From Mytilus trossulus (taxonomy: Eukaryota; Mollusca; Bivalvia; Mytilida; Mytilidae): a stretch of 64,000 nucleotides of DNA. Positions 12,101 to 21,365 of the stretch are shown here, piece by piece. Made by a program: the position numbers and the translations under genes. The notes under the pieces are model-generated. The model saw only the letters and a program-made list of their open reading frames with translations, searched no databases and had not been told where the DNA came from. Location: contig NC_086381.1 in the NCBI RefSeq assembly GCF_036588685.1, positions 65,417,436-65,481,435 on the forward strand, given 5' to 3'. Every line of letters begins with the position of its first letter. The stretch's first letter is position 1.

Positions 12101-13133
12101 AAGACGTCTTAGAATTATGGTCATTTAATTTTATTTATCCTGCAATTGGGTGTCCTACTATCCAGATACAGCCCTACAGATATCGCTATGCTGTATCTGT
12201 ATACTATACAGATATCGCTTTATATCTCCGCCCAATGCCGGACTGAGTATTGTTTGAACCTGCGTGACCTCGTAATATGTATTCCAGTTGCATTCAAATG
12301 ACGATGACAATTGTCGATTTCAAAACTTGAATGTGTATGATTGTGTTACAAAATCAACCATGTCAATTTCAGCATGCATGTTTAGTTAATGTAAAGTTTG
12401 AAGCGTAGGACAACTCGTACACTTTTGTTTCAAATTTGACAATGTTTTGATAATTTTTTAACTGTTGAAATCAGTTGTTATGTTAAAATAGATACTTATT
12501 ACACTTGAGCGATGTATCATTATTGACCATTCGAGATTCTTTTTTTGCGAACCCGTCGTCAGCGTAATGTGTGGCCCAAGGGATTACAAATCAAAAATAA
12601 ATGCTAAATCTGTTAGTGTTTGTGTCTTTCAAAACTCAAACAATATACAGAATTGATTGCAGGATAAAGACAATAACTGTTTAGTGTCTTTAAATATCAG
12701 TTGTATTTGTACTCGGCTCAAAACAGATGAAGTAGCTTGCTAAAAGCTCGCATACACCTTGTTTCCTAGCCTCGTTCAAATACAGCTGATATTTAAAGAC
12801 ACTTAACAGTTATTGTCTGCCTCGTTCAAATACAGCTGATATTTAAAGACACTTAACAGTTATTGTCTATATACATGTATTACCACTTTCTTGTTCAATA
12901 TCAATTTAGTTTTAGGTAGCTGAGCCAATGTCTCAAATATCAACTATGTAAATGAATCTTGTTTAGTTGTTGGCAATCTATAAATAGACCCTGAAAAGAT
13001 ACACTGTTACTAAAACGTGAATGGATGTATACTTACTTTTTTCAGGAAGCCTATATACCTCATAGGCGTTAGTGTGGCACAAATAGCCACATACAAATTG
13101 TATAAATATCCCCTGCACTATATTACTCATCAT
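1..13133 (-). CDS. Secreted Ig/SRCR-domain receptor, 9 exons, 3' end outside window
   Basis: Coding exons, in order of transcription: 13133-13037, 10690-10569, 9554-9329, 8216-8066, 3616-3399, 2960-2801, 2043-1847, 1587-1446 and 164-1. They sum to 1477 nt (about 492 codons), and each donor phase matches the next acceptor (1,0,1,2,1,2,1,2). The product starts with a hydrophobic signal peptide, then one Ig-like domain (Cys, then Trp about 12 residues later, then a DSGVIKC motif), then three scavenger-receptor cysteine-rich domains, each encoded by two exons. Signatures include VVEVFAEGHWGFVN, VLCQTLGF and YGGVP. SRCR proteins of the DMBT1 type bind microbial surfaces or lipids outside the cell; that role is inferred from the family only. 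No transmembrane exon or stop is reached, so a secreted or membrane-anchored form both remain possible. Introns are large (up to 4.4 kb) and contain repeats. Confidence 0.85.
330..430 (+). repeat. Partial R1 dispersed repeat
   Basis: Contains TGTAGACGAAACGCGAGTCTGGCGTA in degenerate form followed by the ATCTTTGATGAG tail. It lies in the intron between SRCR exons 8 and 9. Confidence 0.5.
1446..1587 (-). CDS. Exon 8 of Ig/SRCR gene: first half of SRCR domain 3
   Basis: Encodes QVRLAGSNIEHEGRVEIL, then WGTVNDYWYGYEGANVLCKM and LGYP. The motif W-G-T-V-N has Asn where most SRCR domains have Cys. Acceptor ATTCAG, donor GTAAGT. Confidence 0.88.
1847..2043 (-). CDS. Exon 7 of Ig/SRCR gene: second half of SRCR domain 2
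   Basis: Encodes CGGESFEEIYSNYK, then LSCPENALHFSECTH, then DILAIRC, the C-terminal SRCR half with its L-S-C-x(8)-E-C and final cysteine. Acceptor TTTAG, donor GTAAGT, phase 2 in and 1 out. Confidence 0.87.
2801..2960 (-). CDS. Exon 6 of Ig/SRCR gene: first half of SRCR domain 2
   Basis: Encodes VPVRLLVPGMGYLKLREG, then VVEVFAEGHWGFVN, then VLCQTLGF, a clear SRCR N-terminal half. Acceptor TTTCAG, donor GTAAGT, phase 1 in and 2 out. Confidence 0.88.
3018..3175. repeat. AT-rich tract of degenerate ATTAC/GTAATT units in intron 5
   Basis: About 150 bases dominated by irregular copies of ATTACA and its complement TGTAAT, including several AATTAATTAAAT stretches. It lies between SRCR exons 5 and 6. 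It is probably a slipped simple repeat with no visible function. Confidence 0.5.
3399..3616 (-). CDS. Exon 5 of Ig/SRCR gene: second half of SRCR domain 1
   Basis: Starts YGGVPRNTHEERS directly after the LGYP of exon 4 and ends in GVTCRLEPVE, a normal SRCR end. I chose the donor GTACGT because it is the only nearby one giving the phase 1 needed by exon 6; a GT at the CAGGTTGG site would break the frame. Confidence 0.82.
4130..4240 (+). repeat. Partial dispersed repeat, family R3
   Basis: Contains TATGGCGTTGTCAGTTTAAT and the following CTCTGGTATCTTTCGCTCC, the 3' part of a repeat that recurs near 34995, 54285, 55570, 57500 and 59395. It lies in intron 4 of the SRCR gene. Confidence 0.5.
4679..4985 (+). 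repeat. Dispersed mussel repeat, family R1 (full copy)
   Basis: Runs from the AGTCAACACTTCGGTGTTGA palindrome to the tail GACGAAACGCGCGTCTGGCG followed by CCTTTGATAACTATT. Similar copies occur in this window near 340-430 (partial, plus), 51988-52340 and 52347-52626 (minus), 56200-56600 (plus) and 60437-60530 (partial, plus). It has no coding capacity. I recognise it as common in Mytilus DNA, but its class (SINE or MITE) is not clear from the sequence. Confidence 0.7.
5275..7260 (+). repeat. Long diverged repeat, copy 1, split by about 1.1 kb of extra sequence
   Basis: Segments at about 5275-5770 and 6865-7260 align, in order, with one continuous stretch at 12155-12870. Shared marks are CAGATATC...TATACTATACA, CTCGTAC.CTTTTG, GACCATTCGAGATT, GCAGGATAAAGAC and a stem made of CTGTTTAGTGTCTTTAAATA and its near complement. 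The extra 5771-6865 contains a fragment of repeat family R4 near 6785-6880. No protein motif is visible, and the class is unknown. Confidence 0.6.
6785..6880 (+). repeat. Partial dispersed repeat, family R4
   Basis: Carries GATGTGGTGTGAGTGCCAAT followed by GAGACAACTCTCCATCCAAA. Related copies lie near 9065-9265, 56130-56210 and 63345-63430 on plus, and 49740-49825 on minus. Confidence 0.6.
8066..8216 (-). CDS. Exon 4 of Ig/SRCR gene: first half of SRCR domain 1
   Basis: Encodes IRLESFTQGGEGLLRICL through IVCRSLGYP. The glycine-rich G-E-G-L-L-R-I stretch and the V-C-R-S-L-G-Y motif are SRCR landmarks. Acceptor TTTTCAG, donor GTATGT, phase 1 in and 2 out. The usual W-G-T-V-C segment is replaced by WTYFHY, so one canonical cysteine is absent. 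Confidence 0.85.
9065..9265 (+). repeat. Dispersed repeat, family R4, longer copy
   Basis: Begins GCGGTATGAGTGTCAATGAG and continues through GGTCTTCAACACAAAACCTT and a CAGCAAGATTTACAGG segment. It explains two small open frames here that are not genes. Confidence 0.6.
9329..9554 (-). CDS. Exon 3 of Ig/SRCR gene: second half of Ig domain
   Basis: Begins at the conserved Ig tryptophan (WVRIENS) and contains KLVIRNTQATDSGVIKCRV, the typical DSG-x-x-x-C end of an Ig domain. The donor is GTAAGT in phase 1. The acceptor (AAAG before TGG) has a weak pyrimidine tract and is the least certain border of the gene. An 86-codon frame on the opposite strand here is only its antisense shadow. Confidence 0.8.
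10569..10690 (-). CDS. Exon 2 of Ig/SRCR gene: first half of Ig domain
   Basis: The acceptor is a T-rich tract ending in TAG and the donor is GTAAGA. The exon encodes about 41 residues containing FAIGEHNRIALSCKVR, the N-terminal strands and first cysteine of an Ig-like fold. It enters in phase 1 and leaves in phase 0. Confidence 0.8.
12155..12870 (+). repeat. Long diverged repeat, copy 2, with a 50-bp tandem duplication at its end
   Basis: This is the uninterrupted counterpart of 5275-7260. Near the 3' end a 50-bp unit containing TACAGCTGATATTTAAAGAC is present twice in tandem (starts 12781 and 12831). The segment TTTAGTGTCTTTAAATAT near 12680 is inverted relative to ATATTTAAAGACACTTAACA, giving a possible stem. 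It lies in intron 1 of the SRCR gene. Confidence 0.6.
13037..13133 (-). CDS. Exon 1 of Ig/SRCR gene: signal peptide
   Basis: Two adjacent ATG codons open a 32-codon frame, MMSNIVQGIFIQFVCGYLCH followed by TNAYEVYRLPEK, which reads as a hydrophobic secretion signal with cleavage probably near the HTNA stretch. The exon ends at a strong donor (GTAAGT) in phase 1. The next exon needs exactly one preceding base, which supports the link although the two are 2.3 kb apart. It is too short to show in an ORF scan. No clear promoter was identified upstream, and a non-coding 5' exon is possible. Confidence 0.7.
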
Positions 13134-15775
13134 GCACTCTAGACGTATATAGTTGTATCATTTACTTCATTATACAATCTGTGTAAAATCAAATATCTCT
13201 TTTTTACAATTTGCATGATATATGTTGGTAATGTCTGTATAAAATAGATATTATCTTTAATTACATCGTGTTATTCAAAAGATAATGTTAGAACGACTAA
13301 TTTTAGAATAATTTAGTATCTACACGATATAAAATTTAGTTTAATTTAGTAATGTATCATACTTTCGCCAATGGGATCGTAATTGGTGGTGTTGTAATAT
13401 ATTTTGTCACGTTTATTCATTATCAATACGCTTTTAATTGGTGACGCTTAATTCTACATTTGATTCAAAAGACAATGGAATTTTGCATAGGATCTTCCTG
13501 TACGCATTCAACATGTATTAGAGTGGCAATTAATTTTACAATTATATAGTGTGTATACAAATTTGGTCGCATATATCATGTGGATTCTTAAACATCTAAA
13601 ATTATGATATTATGTGTAACATAAACACAATTTAGTCTTCACTTTAATTCATACATTTCTTATCAAATGGACTGAAATATGTTTATAATTGCATACAAAT
13701 CAAACAAACCTTTCAACATCAACCTTTCTATACACCACCTTGAAAGTCACTCGATATAAAAACAAGCACATTTGCGGATAGCTAGTCGGCTAAATAATTT
13801 ACAATGGAAAAACATCATTACTTGACAAAAAAAAATCAATATGATGCATTTTTTGTGATGTCCAAGAAAATGAAATATTATTTTTGTTTGATATTAAAGT
13901 TAATCAGCACCCAACACAAATATTGATAGTCAAAATAACATACTAAAACAAATGTCAATTTATTGTTTAGAACCACGTTTTACTAACGAATAAAAAACAA
14001 ATGTCATATTCCTTACTTGGTACAGACATTTCCTTAGTTAGAAATGACAATGATGACAAGGTAGAAAAATAAGGTTGATTGAAAACGTTAATATTTTTTT
14101 ATGCAGTTTTCAGCGGCCAATCCATATCACGCTATATTGAAGTGACACAATCTTCAATAAAATTCAAAGAAAGTCAAAATGAGAATGTTCTAACTAGCAG
14201 GATACTGTTGCACCGGTGTACCGTAATGTATTTTTTTTGTTCACTCAAGTACATATCATAGTTAACTTTTTCAATGGGAAAATATAAAGGAAGCAACACT
14301 ATTGCCGTAGCTAAATAACTCTTAACTGACACAATTAAAAAAATTGTCCTTCCCATTAACAGACTTTATTCCTCTAATATTCACTAAAATGTGGTAAAAC
14401 TCACGTTATATTACAATTATAAAATATTTACTAATGTATTTTTGTTCGCCTTTTATCCAATCAAAATCGCTTTGCGTATAAGCATACATACCACATTCCT
14501 GCGAATTATGAAATGTTTTACAGGTGGAAAATGTTCTATGATACATATCATTTTGGTAAACTCATTTTTCTTTTTTTTTATTTTGTTCTTATAATATGCC
14601 AACAATCTGAATATTAAACAGAGTTCAACATTAAATTGTGCGTTATAGCCATATACTCAGGCAGATTAACCGACCAATCTCTCAGATAGCCGAGTGACGG
14701 CCGTGAGAAATCAGGACTGCAACTCTATATTTTCGCCAGACTTAATTCAAATCTGGTAATTTTTATATAAACAGAGCGCGCTCATCCTGCACTAATAATC
14801 AATAATTCAATGTGAATAATCTGATTTCCATTTTTTTTTCTAAAATAAAAAGGTCACCTGTCCTTTTATATTTATCAAATTGCGTTAATCGTCAGCATTC
14901 GTCCGTCCGTCGTCGTGACCTTTTTTTAAAAAGCATCTGAAATGCATAAACCAAATAATACCCTAATTTTCGTTTTTGTTTTGTTTTCAATCTAGTTAAC
15001 ATAATTGTAACCGTTTATTTTATCAATCGACAAACTTTGCCGCTTCTGTTTGAAATTGATCATAGAGGTAAAATGCAGGTGTTTTTTTTCTAATATAGCA
15101 AATATTTAGTATACAATATATTTTCATTTTGCAGTACATATGTCCCCCACCTTCACCCAGACGTTTTCTTTCTCATGATCTATATCTGTTAATGTTCTGA
15201 AAATGCATGAAATATTTGCAATTAAACATTAAGCAACCAACATCTTATCAATATTACTATCCCATGCCTTTGATATAGATGTTGATAAGCGAAGCTAAAT
15301 TTAATGGGAAAACAGGACCGAAAACAACTGTTTATGTCAATTGTATCATACTTAAAGTTGTGTTAATTCTTTATTAACATAACTTTTATCAGCCGTAATT
15401 CACGGTGGGTAGGTTTGTCAAACGAGAAAACTGTGCTGGTGATTCCATCCTGACCAGTGCTGGTGATCATCGAAAATATGTAAACAAAGACGAAAATTAT
15501 GATTTTGGACGTTTTTTCTCATAAAGAATGGAAGGAAATAGTTGATCTATTAATTTTGTTTCTTATGGCTTTATAAGCAAACCATTAAAAATTTGACCCT
15601 CTAAACTGTTTCAGTGAGCGTAACACAAAAATGCTCATTTTCAGAAAATCTAGAACTGAAAAATTAAACAAAAATGCTCCTGGAGTTCGCTTCCTTAACC
15701 CAAATCTACACGACAAAATTATTTGGTGAAAAACCCGCGCAATTTATCAAAATTTTTAATTTCTCAGTGAAGTCA

Positions 15776-15842
15776 TGTCCTGATACTGTGCAGGTGGGTC
15801 CTGTCATTGTGCTGGTGGGTCCTGATACGGTGCTGGTGATTT
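15776..15842 (+). repeat. 21-bp tandem repeat, three units
   Basis: Three successive units of the type GGGTCCTGATACTGTGCTGGT with few changes. Related isolated words (CCAGTGCTGGTGATCATC) lie near 15430-15470, so the array may be a remnant of a wider one. In one frame it spells a P-D-T-V-x-V-G heptad, but the frame is short and has no other coding signal. Confidence 0.6.
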
Positions 15843-17194
15843 TGGATAAAAAGTTGGTCATACGAACCAAATGTTACAAAATCAATAAAATTGGACAGAT
15901 AATCGTATTCAATCGAATATGTGACTCATATTTTTACTTTTGTTCATCCATTTAGCTGTTTAATAACTATTTTCAAATAATCGTAACTTTACATAAAGGC
16001 CAGAATCTTCCGTCCTATATCAGATGAAAATGTATCTAATAAGACTATTTCTATTAAAGATATGAAATGCCCTTGAATTGATGATTCTCTCCATCACATG
16101 TTAACTAAAACAATTTTAAAAGGTGCTTAAATTAAAGCGACATCTTTAACGACAATAAAGGTTTGACTGGTTTATTTAAATTAAATATACGAGGTAAGAC
16201 AATTTAACTACTGGTACCTCTAATCTCTTCCTGTATAAATACACTGTCTCCAATAAATTTCGACTGTATAACAAAAACGACCTTGACTTGCTTTTCAAAT
16301 ATGACTGATAAAAACCAACTAGAATGAAACAAGATGTGAACAGTTGTAATTAAAAGTATGAACTTCAACAACGAGCAACAACCATAGTAACAATAAAAAT
16401 GTACATGTTTAAAAAAACTAATATCTTCGGCCTGATTTTCACTACAACTTTGAACAAAATATACAAATCAGTACCTAGCACTGACTATTAAACTGATAAT
16501 TTGGTACCTTAGTTGCCAAATAAACACATTGTTTTTTTTGTCAACGTAGAATTTTACATTTGTTTAACGATAGTAGGTAGATAATTTTGTCTATGAGGAC
16601 TTTTGAGCTAATTATACAGTCTATACATATATACCAGTATTGTTATCAACCAAGGGTTAGCTAAAAGAAATAGCACACGTTTTCCTACGTCTGACGCGTT
16701 TTTTTCTGGATTTGTCTTAATCCGAAATGCTAAAACCAGAGATATATAAATATGTAGATATGTATTTAACGATAAGATTAATAATGCACTTATATTTGCA
16801 CCCAGATTCATCTAAGATAAGATAGTTTGGCTGATGGAGTTAGAGCCTTAGTTCTCACAAAAATCATAATTTATGCATGGCGGTTTATAATAAAAGTAAA
16901 TCGATCTTCTAGGTAACGAAGTCTTCACTAATGAGCTCATGACACCCATTGGGCACCGATAAGTTAAGTATTACTGAGGATTTAAAATCGAAGACAATGC
17001 TAATATATTAAAGTATAATTTCAAAACAATTTTTCCAAAATATATTTTCGGTTTTATTTTAAAGTACGATTCGTCAAGTTTTATACGATTCTATTGTGAC
17101 AATTAAAGACAAAGGACGAAGAACAGACATATATCTTGGTTTTTTTTCTCTATAATTTTCATTCTTGGTTATTTGTTTATAGCCAAGTTCATCC

Positions 17195-17385
17195 AAAGTT
17201 GGAAATATGTCAGTTGTTATCAAATAATCCGTTTCTGTGTATGTTTGTGTTTGTTTTTGTTTTTGTTGCAGTTGAGTGTTTCTGTTGTTCCTCTGTTTTC
17301 CTTTATGGTTTACGTGTTTCCCTATGTTTTAATTTGTAAACCGGATTTGATTTCTCCTAATAGAATAATTACTTTCAGACCTTAA
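17195..17385 (+). repeat. Dispersed repeat, family R6
   Basis: Carries TCAGTTGTTATCAAATAATC, TGTTTTTGTTTTTGTTGCAG and a GTTTCCCTATGTTTTAATTT tail. A second copy with the same order of words lies at 29330-29560. It is T/G-rich and gives spurious hydrophobic frames. Confidence 0.55.
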
Positions 17386-18539
17386 TTAAACTGAATACAA
17401 AATGTACCTTTTGTTCTAATTTTGAAGATATATATATTTAAAAAATGTTTTTAAAACACTTTTCTTCTTAAAAAGGAAAACCATTAAAGAAACTTTCATC
17501 ACAGAAGATGAAAGACTGAGATGGAATAGATTTCGAGGTTACCTCAATAAATCCTAAAAAAACACCATTACGACTTTATTGTGGAAATTCTTTTCAAACC
17601 AATATTATTTGTTGTCTGTATAGATTATAAATGTAATCCAGCAAACAGTGTCTAAATAAAATACCTGCCATAAACCCCACTGTCAAAAGGATTGCTACAT
17701 AATCCGAATAATGCTTCAACGATCTTAAAGTCTTAAAATAATTGGTCTGATGAATAAAAAAGTTAAAAGATCTACACATTCGAGCAAATTTTTGTACGAA
17801 AGAAAACTATTCAAGTTTAATTATATTTTAATCTTTTGTAATGCTTTTGATAAATGTTAAAATTAAAGTTTTAACACAATGCTGGGCTTTAAAGAATTGA
17901 CGGAATGTTTACTTGTTGATACTACTATTTTGACGACGTTAATCACGTGGTAAATCAATTAACATACTTCCTTGTTTCGTTGAAGGTTTGTTTTCTTAAA
18001 TGAAAAACTACATGAACTTTTATCGATACATTTATGTGTAGAATATCTTTTTGATAAGTTGATAATTTTTTAAGCAGAAGTAGATTATCATTTCTAGAAT
18101 ACAAAGTATCGTAAAGTTATGTTCTATTTTTAGCAGATACATTTGTACTCTATAAAATGTTCGTGACTTATAAAAACAGCAAAGATGTTGACAAACTGGA
18201 TAATGTATAGACAGAAAAACGATAAACTCGTTCATGTTTTATTTAACAAAATTTGTAGAGAATAAACTTTAAAAATTACAGACAAATTACAGAACATAAC
18301 AATAAATCTATACCCATTTATAAATAATGTAAAGTTATTCACAATATTGGTACACAATAACAAACAAATTACGAGGTGCAAAATAAAAGGTAAACGGACA
18401 TAGTTATGCCAATGGTTTGTCTAAAATTGATAGAAACTTCCACTTTCAACGTGTTAATTTTTTTTTGATTTTTTTTGCAATAATTTTATTTTTTATCCCT
18501 TTATCAATTCTAATATTAAACTATGCTTATTTTACATGT

Positions 18540-18566
18540 ATTTTAGTTGCGTTGTTTCTATCGTCG
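18540..18566 (+). promoter_or_regulatory. Likely 3' splice acceptor in the 5' UTR of B-box gene 1
   Basis: A pyrimidine/A-rich tract ends at TATTTTAG (18540-18547), about 20 bases before the chosen ATG. The same arrangement occurs before B-box gene 2 (TTTTTTTACAG ending at 25184) and before the ATG of the third, broken copy. This favours a separate upstream non-coding exon and argues against the longer upstream reading frame. Confidence 0.55.
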
Positions 18567-20282
18567 ATGGCTTCAAATTCATCCCTTTGTTTTATTTGTG
18601 AACTACGGCATGAAACTAAACCATCTACGCACTGGTGCCCGGAGTGTGAGGAAGCACTTTGCACTGACTGTATGGAATATCATGGTCTATCAAAGGGAAC
18701 ACGAAAACATAAAATCATTCCGATATCACAATACCAATCCTTATCTAATTTTGTAAGAGATTTACAACAGCTTTGTATTCATCACAATGAAAAGTACAAA
18801 CAATATTGTATAAAACACGAATGCCTTATATGCTACAAATGCATAATAGAGCATGGAAAGTGTAATGCAGTCGTCCCACTTGAAGACGTCGTCAGCGGTG
18901 TTAAAACGTCGAAGCTTTTGGAAAATGTAGAAGTTAGTTTAAAAGATACTCTCGAAAATATCAAAAGAATTAGAGAGGACAGGGAGATGAACGTTACATC
19001 TATTCAAAACGAGGCGATTAAAATAACGTTGGAAATTGATGGTATGAAACAACAGATAAACCAGCATCTCGATACATTGAAATATGATGTCATGAAAGAA
19101 CTTGCAAAAATTGTAAAGTATCATAACGACGTCATTCAGACAGTGGTTTCGTCACTCAAAGATCAAGAGAAGACGATGACACAATTCTGCATGGAAATCC
19201 AAACCATCAAGCGATATGCATCCGATCTCCAAACCTTCATTGGTATGCGAGTTCTTCAATCTAAAGTCACAGAAAACGACATACGTCTGGAATCAATGAT
19301 TAAAAATAAAAGTCTGGAATATGTTACTTTACAATTGACCATAGATGATAAGATCAAGAACATTCTTACATTTGTCAATACATTTGGTAGGATTTTAATT
19401 AAGAAATCTTCACCTGATAAAACCAACATGCAAAGTCACAAGAATGAACAAGCGCTTGCGTCAATAACAAACACAATACAATCAATAAACAACTTGTCAA
19501 TAGCTTTGGAACAGAAAATAGACACATCAAGTAAATGGTCAAGAGGATGTACTATGACACAAAAAAGGGGATTCATTTTCACAGATTACTTTAACGCCAA
19601 TGAAAAGCTGGTAAAATTAGATGCTCAATGCAATACCGAATATATCATCCAACTTTCAAGTCCATATAGCGCTTTTGATGTAGAGCTTATAGATGAAAAC
19701 ACAGTCGCTGTAACAACTGGCAAGTCAGTCGGCTTTGGCAAAAGAAGAGGAATCAGCATTGTTGATCTAACTAAAAGAAACGTAACAAAGTTTATAGACC
19801 TACCTAATCATACCTATGGTATTACTTTTGATGGTATATGGTTGATCTGCTGTGTTGAGGACAAAGACCTACATATGATATCAAGTATAGATTACAGTAT
19901 AACCACTGTACCAAACACAGTATTACCTTGGTTTTCTTACGTCTCAACTTATGCTTGCAAAATTTTCTTTACCAATCCGAATAAGCACACAGTATCTTGC
20001 TGTTTATACGATGGGACACCGTTGTGGGAGTTTAAGGATGAAAATCTTTTAAAAACACCATGTGGAATTACGGTAGACGACAAGGGACATATTTTCGTTG
20101 TTGGGCGGGATTCGTGTAATGTTCTTGTCATATCCGCTAATGGTAAATATATTAAACAAATACTAAACAAGGAAGATGGTCTCAGAGTACCAGCTGCGAT
20201 TTTCATTGACAATTTAGAGAAACTGCTTCTTGTGACAAGTGACCAAAACGTTGCATATCTTTATCGCATTGCCATCAATTAA
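18567..20282 (+). CDS. B-box/coiled-coil/beta-propeller protein 1 (TRIM-like, no RING), 571 aa
   Basis: B-box type 1 finger at residues 8-48 (C8, C11, C24, C27, C32, C35, H39, H48). A second B-box follows at about 70-99 (LCIHHNEKYKQYCIKHE, then ICYKCIIEHGKC). A charged coiled coil spans about 115-235. A C-terminal region at about 320-571 has NHL-like propeller features (GISIVDLTKRNV, YGITFDGIWLICC, GITVDDKGHIFVV). TRIM-family proteins act as cytosolic scaffolds or E3 ligases; without a RING this one would need a partner or a different role, which is inference. The frame stays open 50 codons further upstream, but that part is a poly-T-derived hydrophobic run across the presumed splice acceptor, so I start at MASNSSLC, which aligns with the paralogue. 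No intron interrupts the coding region. About half the residues appear shared with the copy at 25199. Confidence 0.9.
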   Translation: MASNSSLCFICELRHETKPSTHWCPECEEALCTDCMEYHGLSKGTRKHKIIPISQYQSLSNFVRDLQQLCIHHNEKYKQYCIKHECLICYKCIIEHGKCNAVVPLEDVVSGVKTSKLLENVEVSLKDTLENIKRIREDREMNVTSIQNEAIKITLEIDGMKQQINQHLDTLKYDVMKELAKIVKYHNDVIQTVVSSLKDQEKTMTQFCMEIQTIKRYASDLQTFIGMRVLQSKVTENDIRLESMIKNKSLEYVTLQLTIDDKIKNILTFVNTFGRILIKKSSPDKTNMQSHKNEQALASITNTIQSINNLSIALEQKIDTSSKWSRGCTMTQKRGFIFTDYFNANEKLVKLDAQCNTEYIIQLSSPYSAFDVELIDENTVAVTTGKSVGFGKRRGISIVDLTKRNVTKFIDLPNHTYGITFDGIWLICCVEDKDLHMISSIDYSITTVPNTVLPWFSYVSTYACKIFFTNPNKHTVSCCLYDGTPLWEFKDENLLKTPCGITVDDKGHIFVVGRDSCNVLVISANGKYIKQILNKEDGLRVPAAIFIDNLEKLLLVTSDQNVAYLYRIAIN

Positions 20283-21184
20283 CAAAATATATCAGAAAAC
20301 TGTTTAAATTGCATAATCCTATTGTTAGTGTGTTTGAAAGTAATATTTATCAGATTTGTACGGCTTAAATGAAGGCTTATTTGTAACTTAGTAGTATTTT
20401 AGGTCAAACCTGGCAGCAAAAACTTGATATGAATTGTATTTTCTATTAAATTGATACATTTTTACTGACATTCATTATATAACGATCCAAACTATTTGAA
20501 GTGGAAGTGTGGCACCACTCTATACTACATTTAGCTAAATAATTGTTATTTATTATTCGATTCTTCAATGAGTAAGAACATTATTGTTTTGATATCCATT
20601 AAACAGGCCTAAACGAAAAACGATTTAATGTTGAACAATGAAGAATGTATAAATGTACAATATATAGTCATATGTAGCTATAAGGTAAATAATTCCCATT
20701 GAATAACGATTGAAAATTGGATAAAATTCTGATGAGATATGCTGAATTCATAGTTTCAAAAAATCTCCAGTAAGTTGTTAATTTCCGTGATCATATTAAA
20801 AAATATCAAGTCAGTTGACAGCTATGGTCTTCTACCCTTCAGACTGTTTATCTTTCACGATCTTCTTATAAAGGAACGTATGGTGTTTTTTCTACCTTTC
20901 GATATAATGTAACTTTATTACGGGGTTGTCATTTGATACTTTGTATTATGGTTGCTTTTCGTTCATTGTTTTGTACATTATTCAGACTATCAGTATTTAT
21001 GTTCATGTCTATATAAGGTGACTTTATATCAACATATATAGGTTACCGTTCGGCTTATAACAACGAGCAAACCCTATAGCACACATCAATCTATAAAATT
21101 CATAAACAGTTCATACGAGAAAAACTAACGCTCTGATCGATAAACCAAACAATAAACGAAAAAACAACATGATATACAGCAAAC

Positions 21185-21365
21185 AAAAAGCAGAATCAGC
21201 GAGGAAATTTCAAAAAGGAAAGTCCATAATCAAATTTCAAACAATCTAACAGATGGATAACAACTTTCATATTCCTGACTTGGTACCGGCATTTTCTTTT
21301 TAAGAAAATGGTGGATTGAACCTGGTTCTATAGCTAGCTAAACCTCTCACTTGTATCAAATTCCA
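21185..21365 (-). repeat. Dispersed repeat, family R2
   Basis: On the minus strand it reads as a CCAAGTCAGGAATATGAAAG-type word followed downstream by GGACTTTCC. Other members are near 46150-46240, 51530-51720 and 57425-57520 (minus) and 24700-24840 and 53500-53690 (plus). Confidence 0.6.

Larger units (their letters stand above)
13140..18560. other. Intergenic region, no gene recognised
   Basis: AT-rich sequence between the 5' end of the SRCR gene (transcribed leftward) and the first B-box gene (transcribed rightward), so any promoters here would be divergent. Only short uninformative open frames occur. It contains a fragment of a dispersed repeat near 13990-14050, a CCGTCCGTCGTCG segment near 14905, a 21-bp tandem repeat near 15778 and a dispersed repeat near 17195-17385. 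Confidence 0.6.

Noticed and set aside
18417-18566. 50-codon N-terminal extension of B-box gene 1, hydrophobic like a membrane anchor
   Set aside because: It is a translated poly-T stretch that crosses a likely splice acceptor, and the paralogue has no counterpart. The start at 18567 aligns with the second copy.
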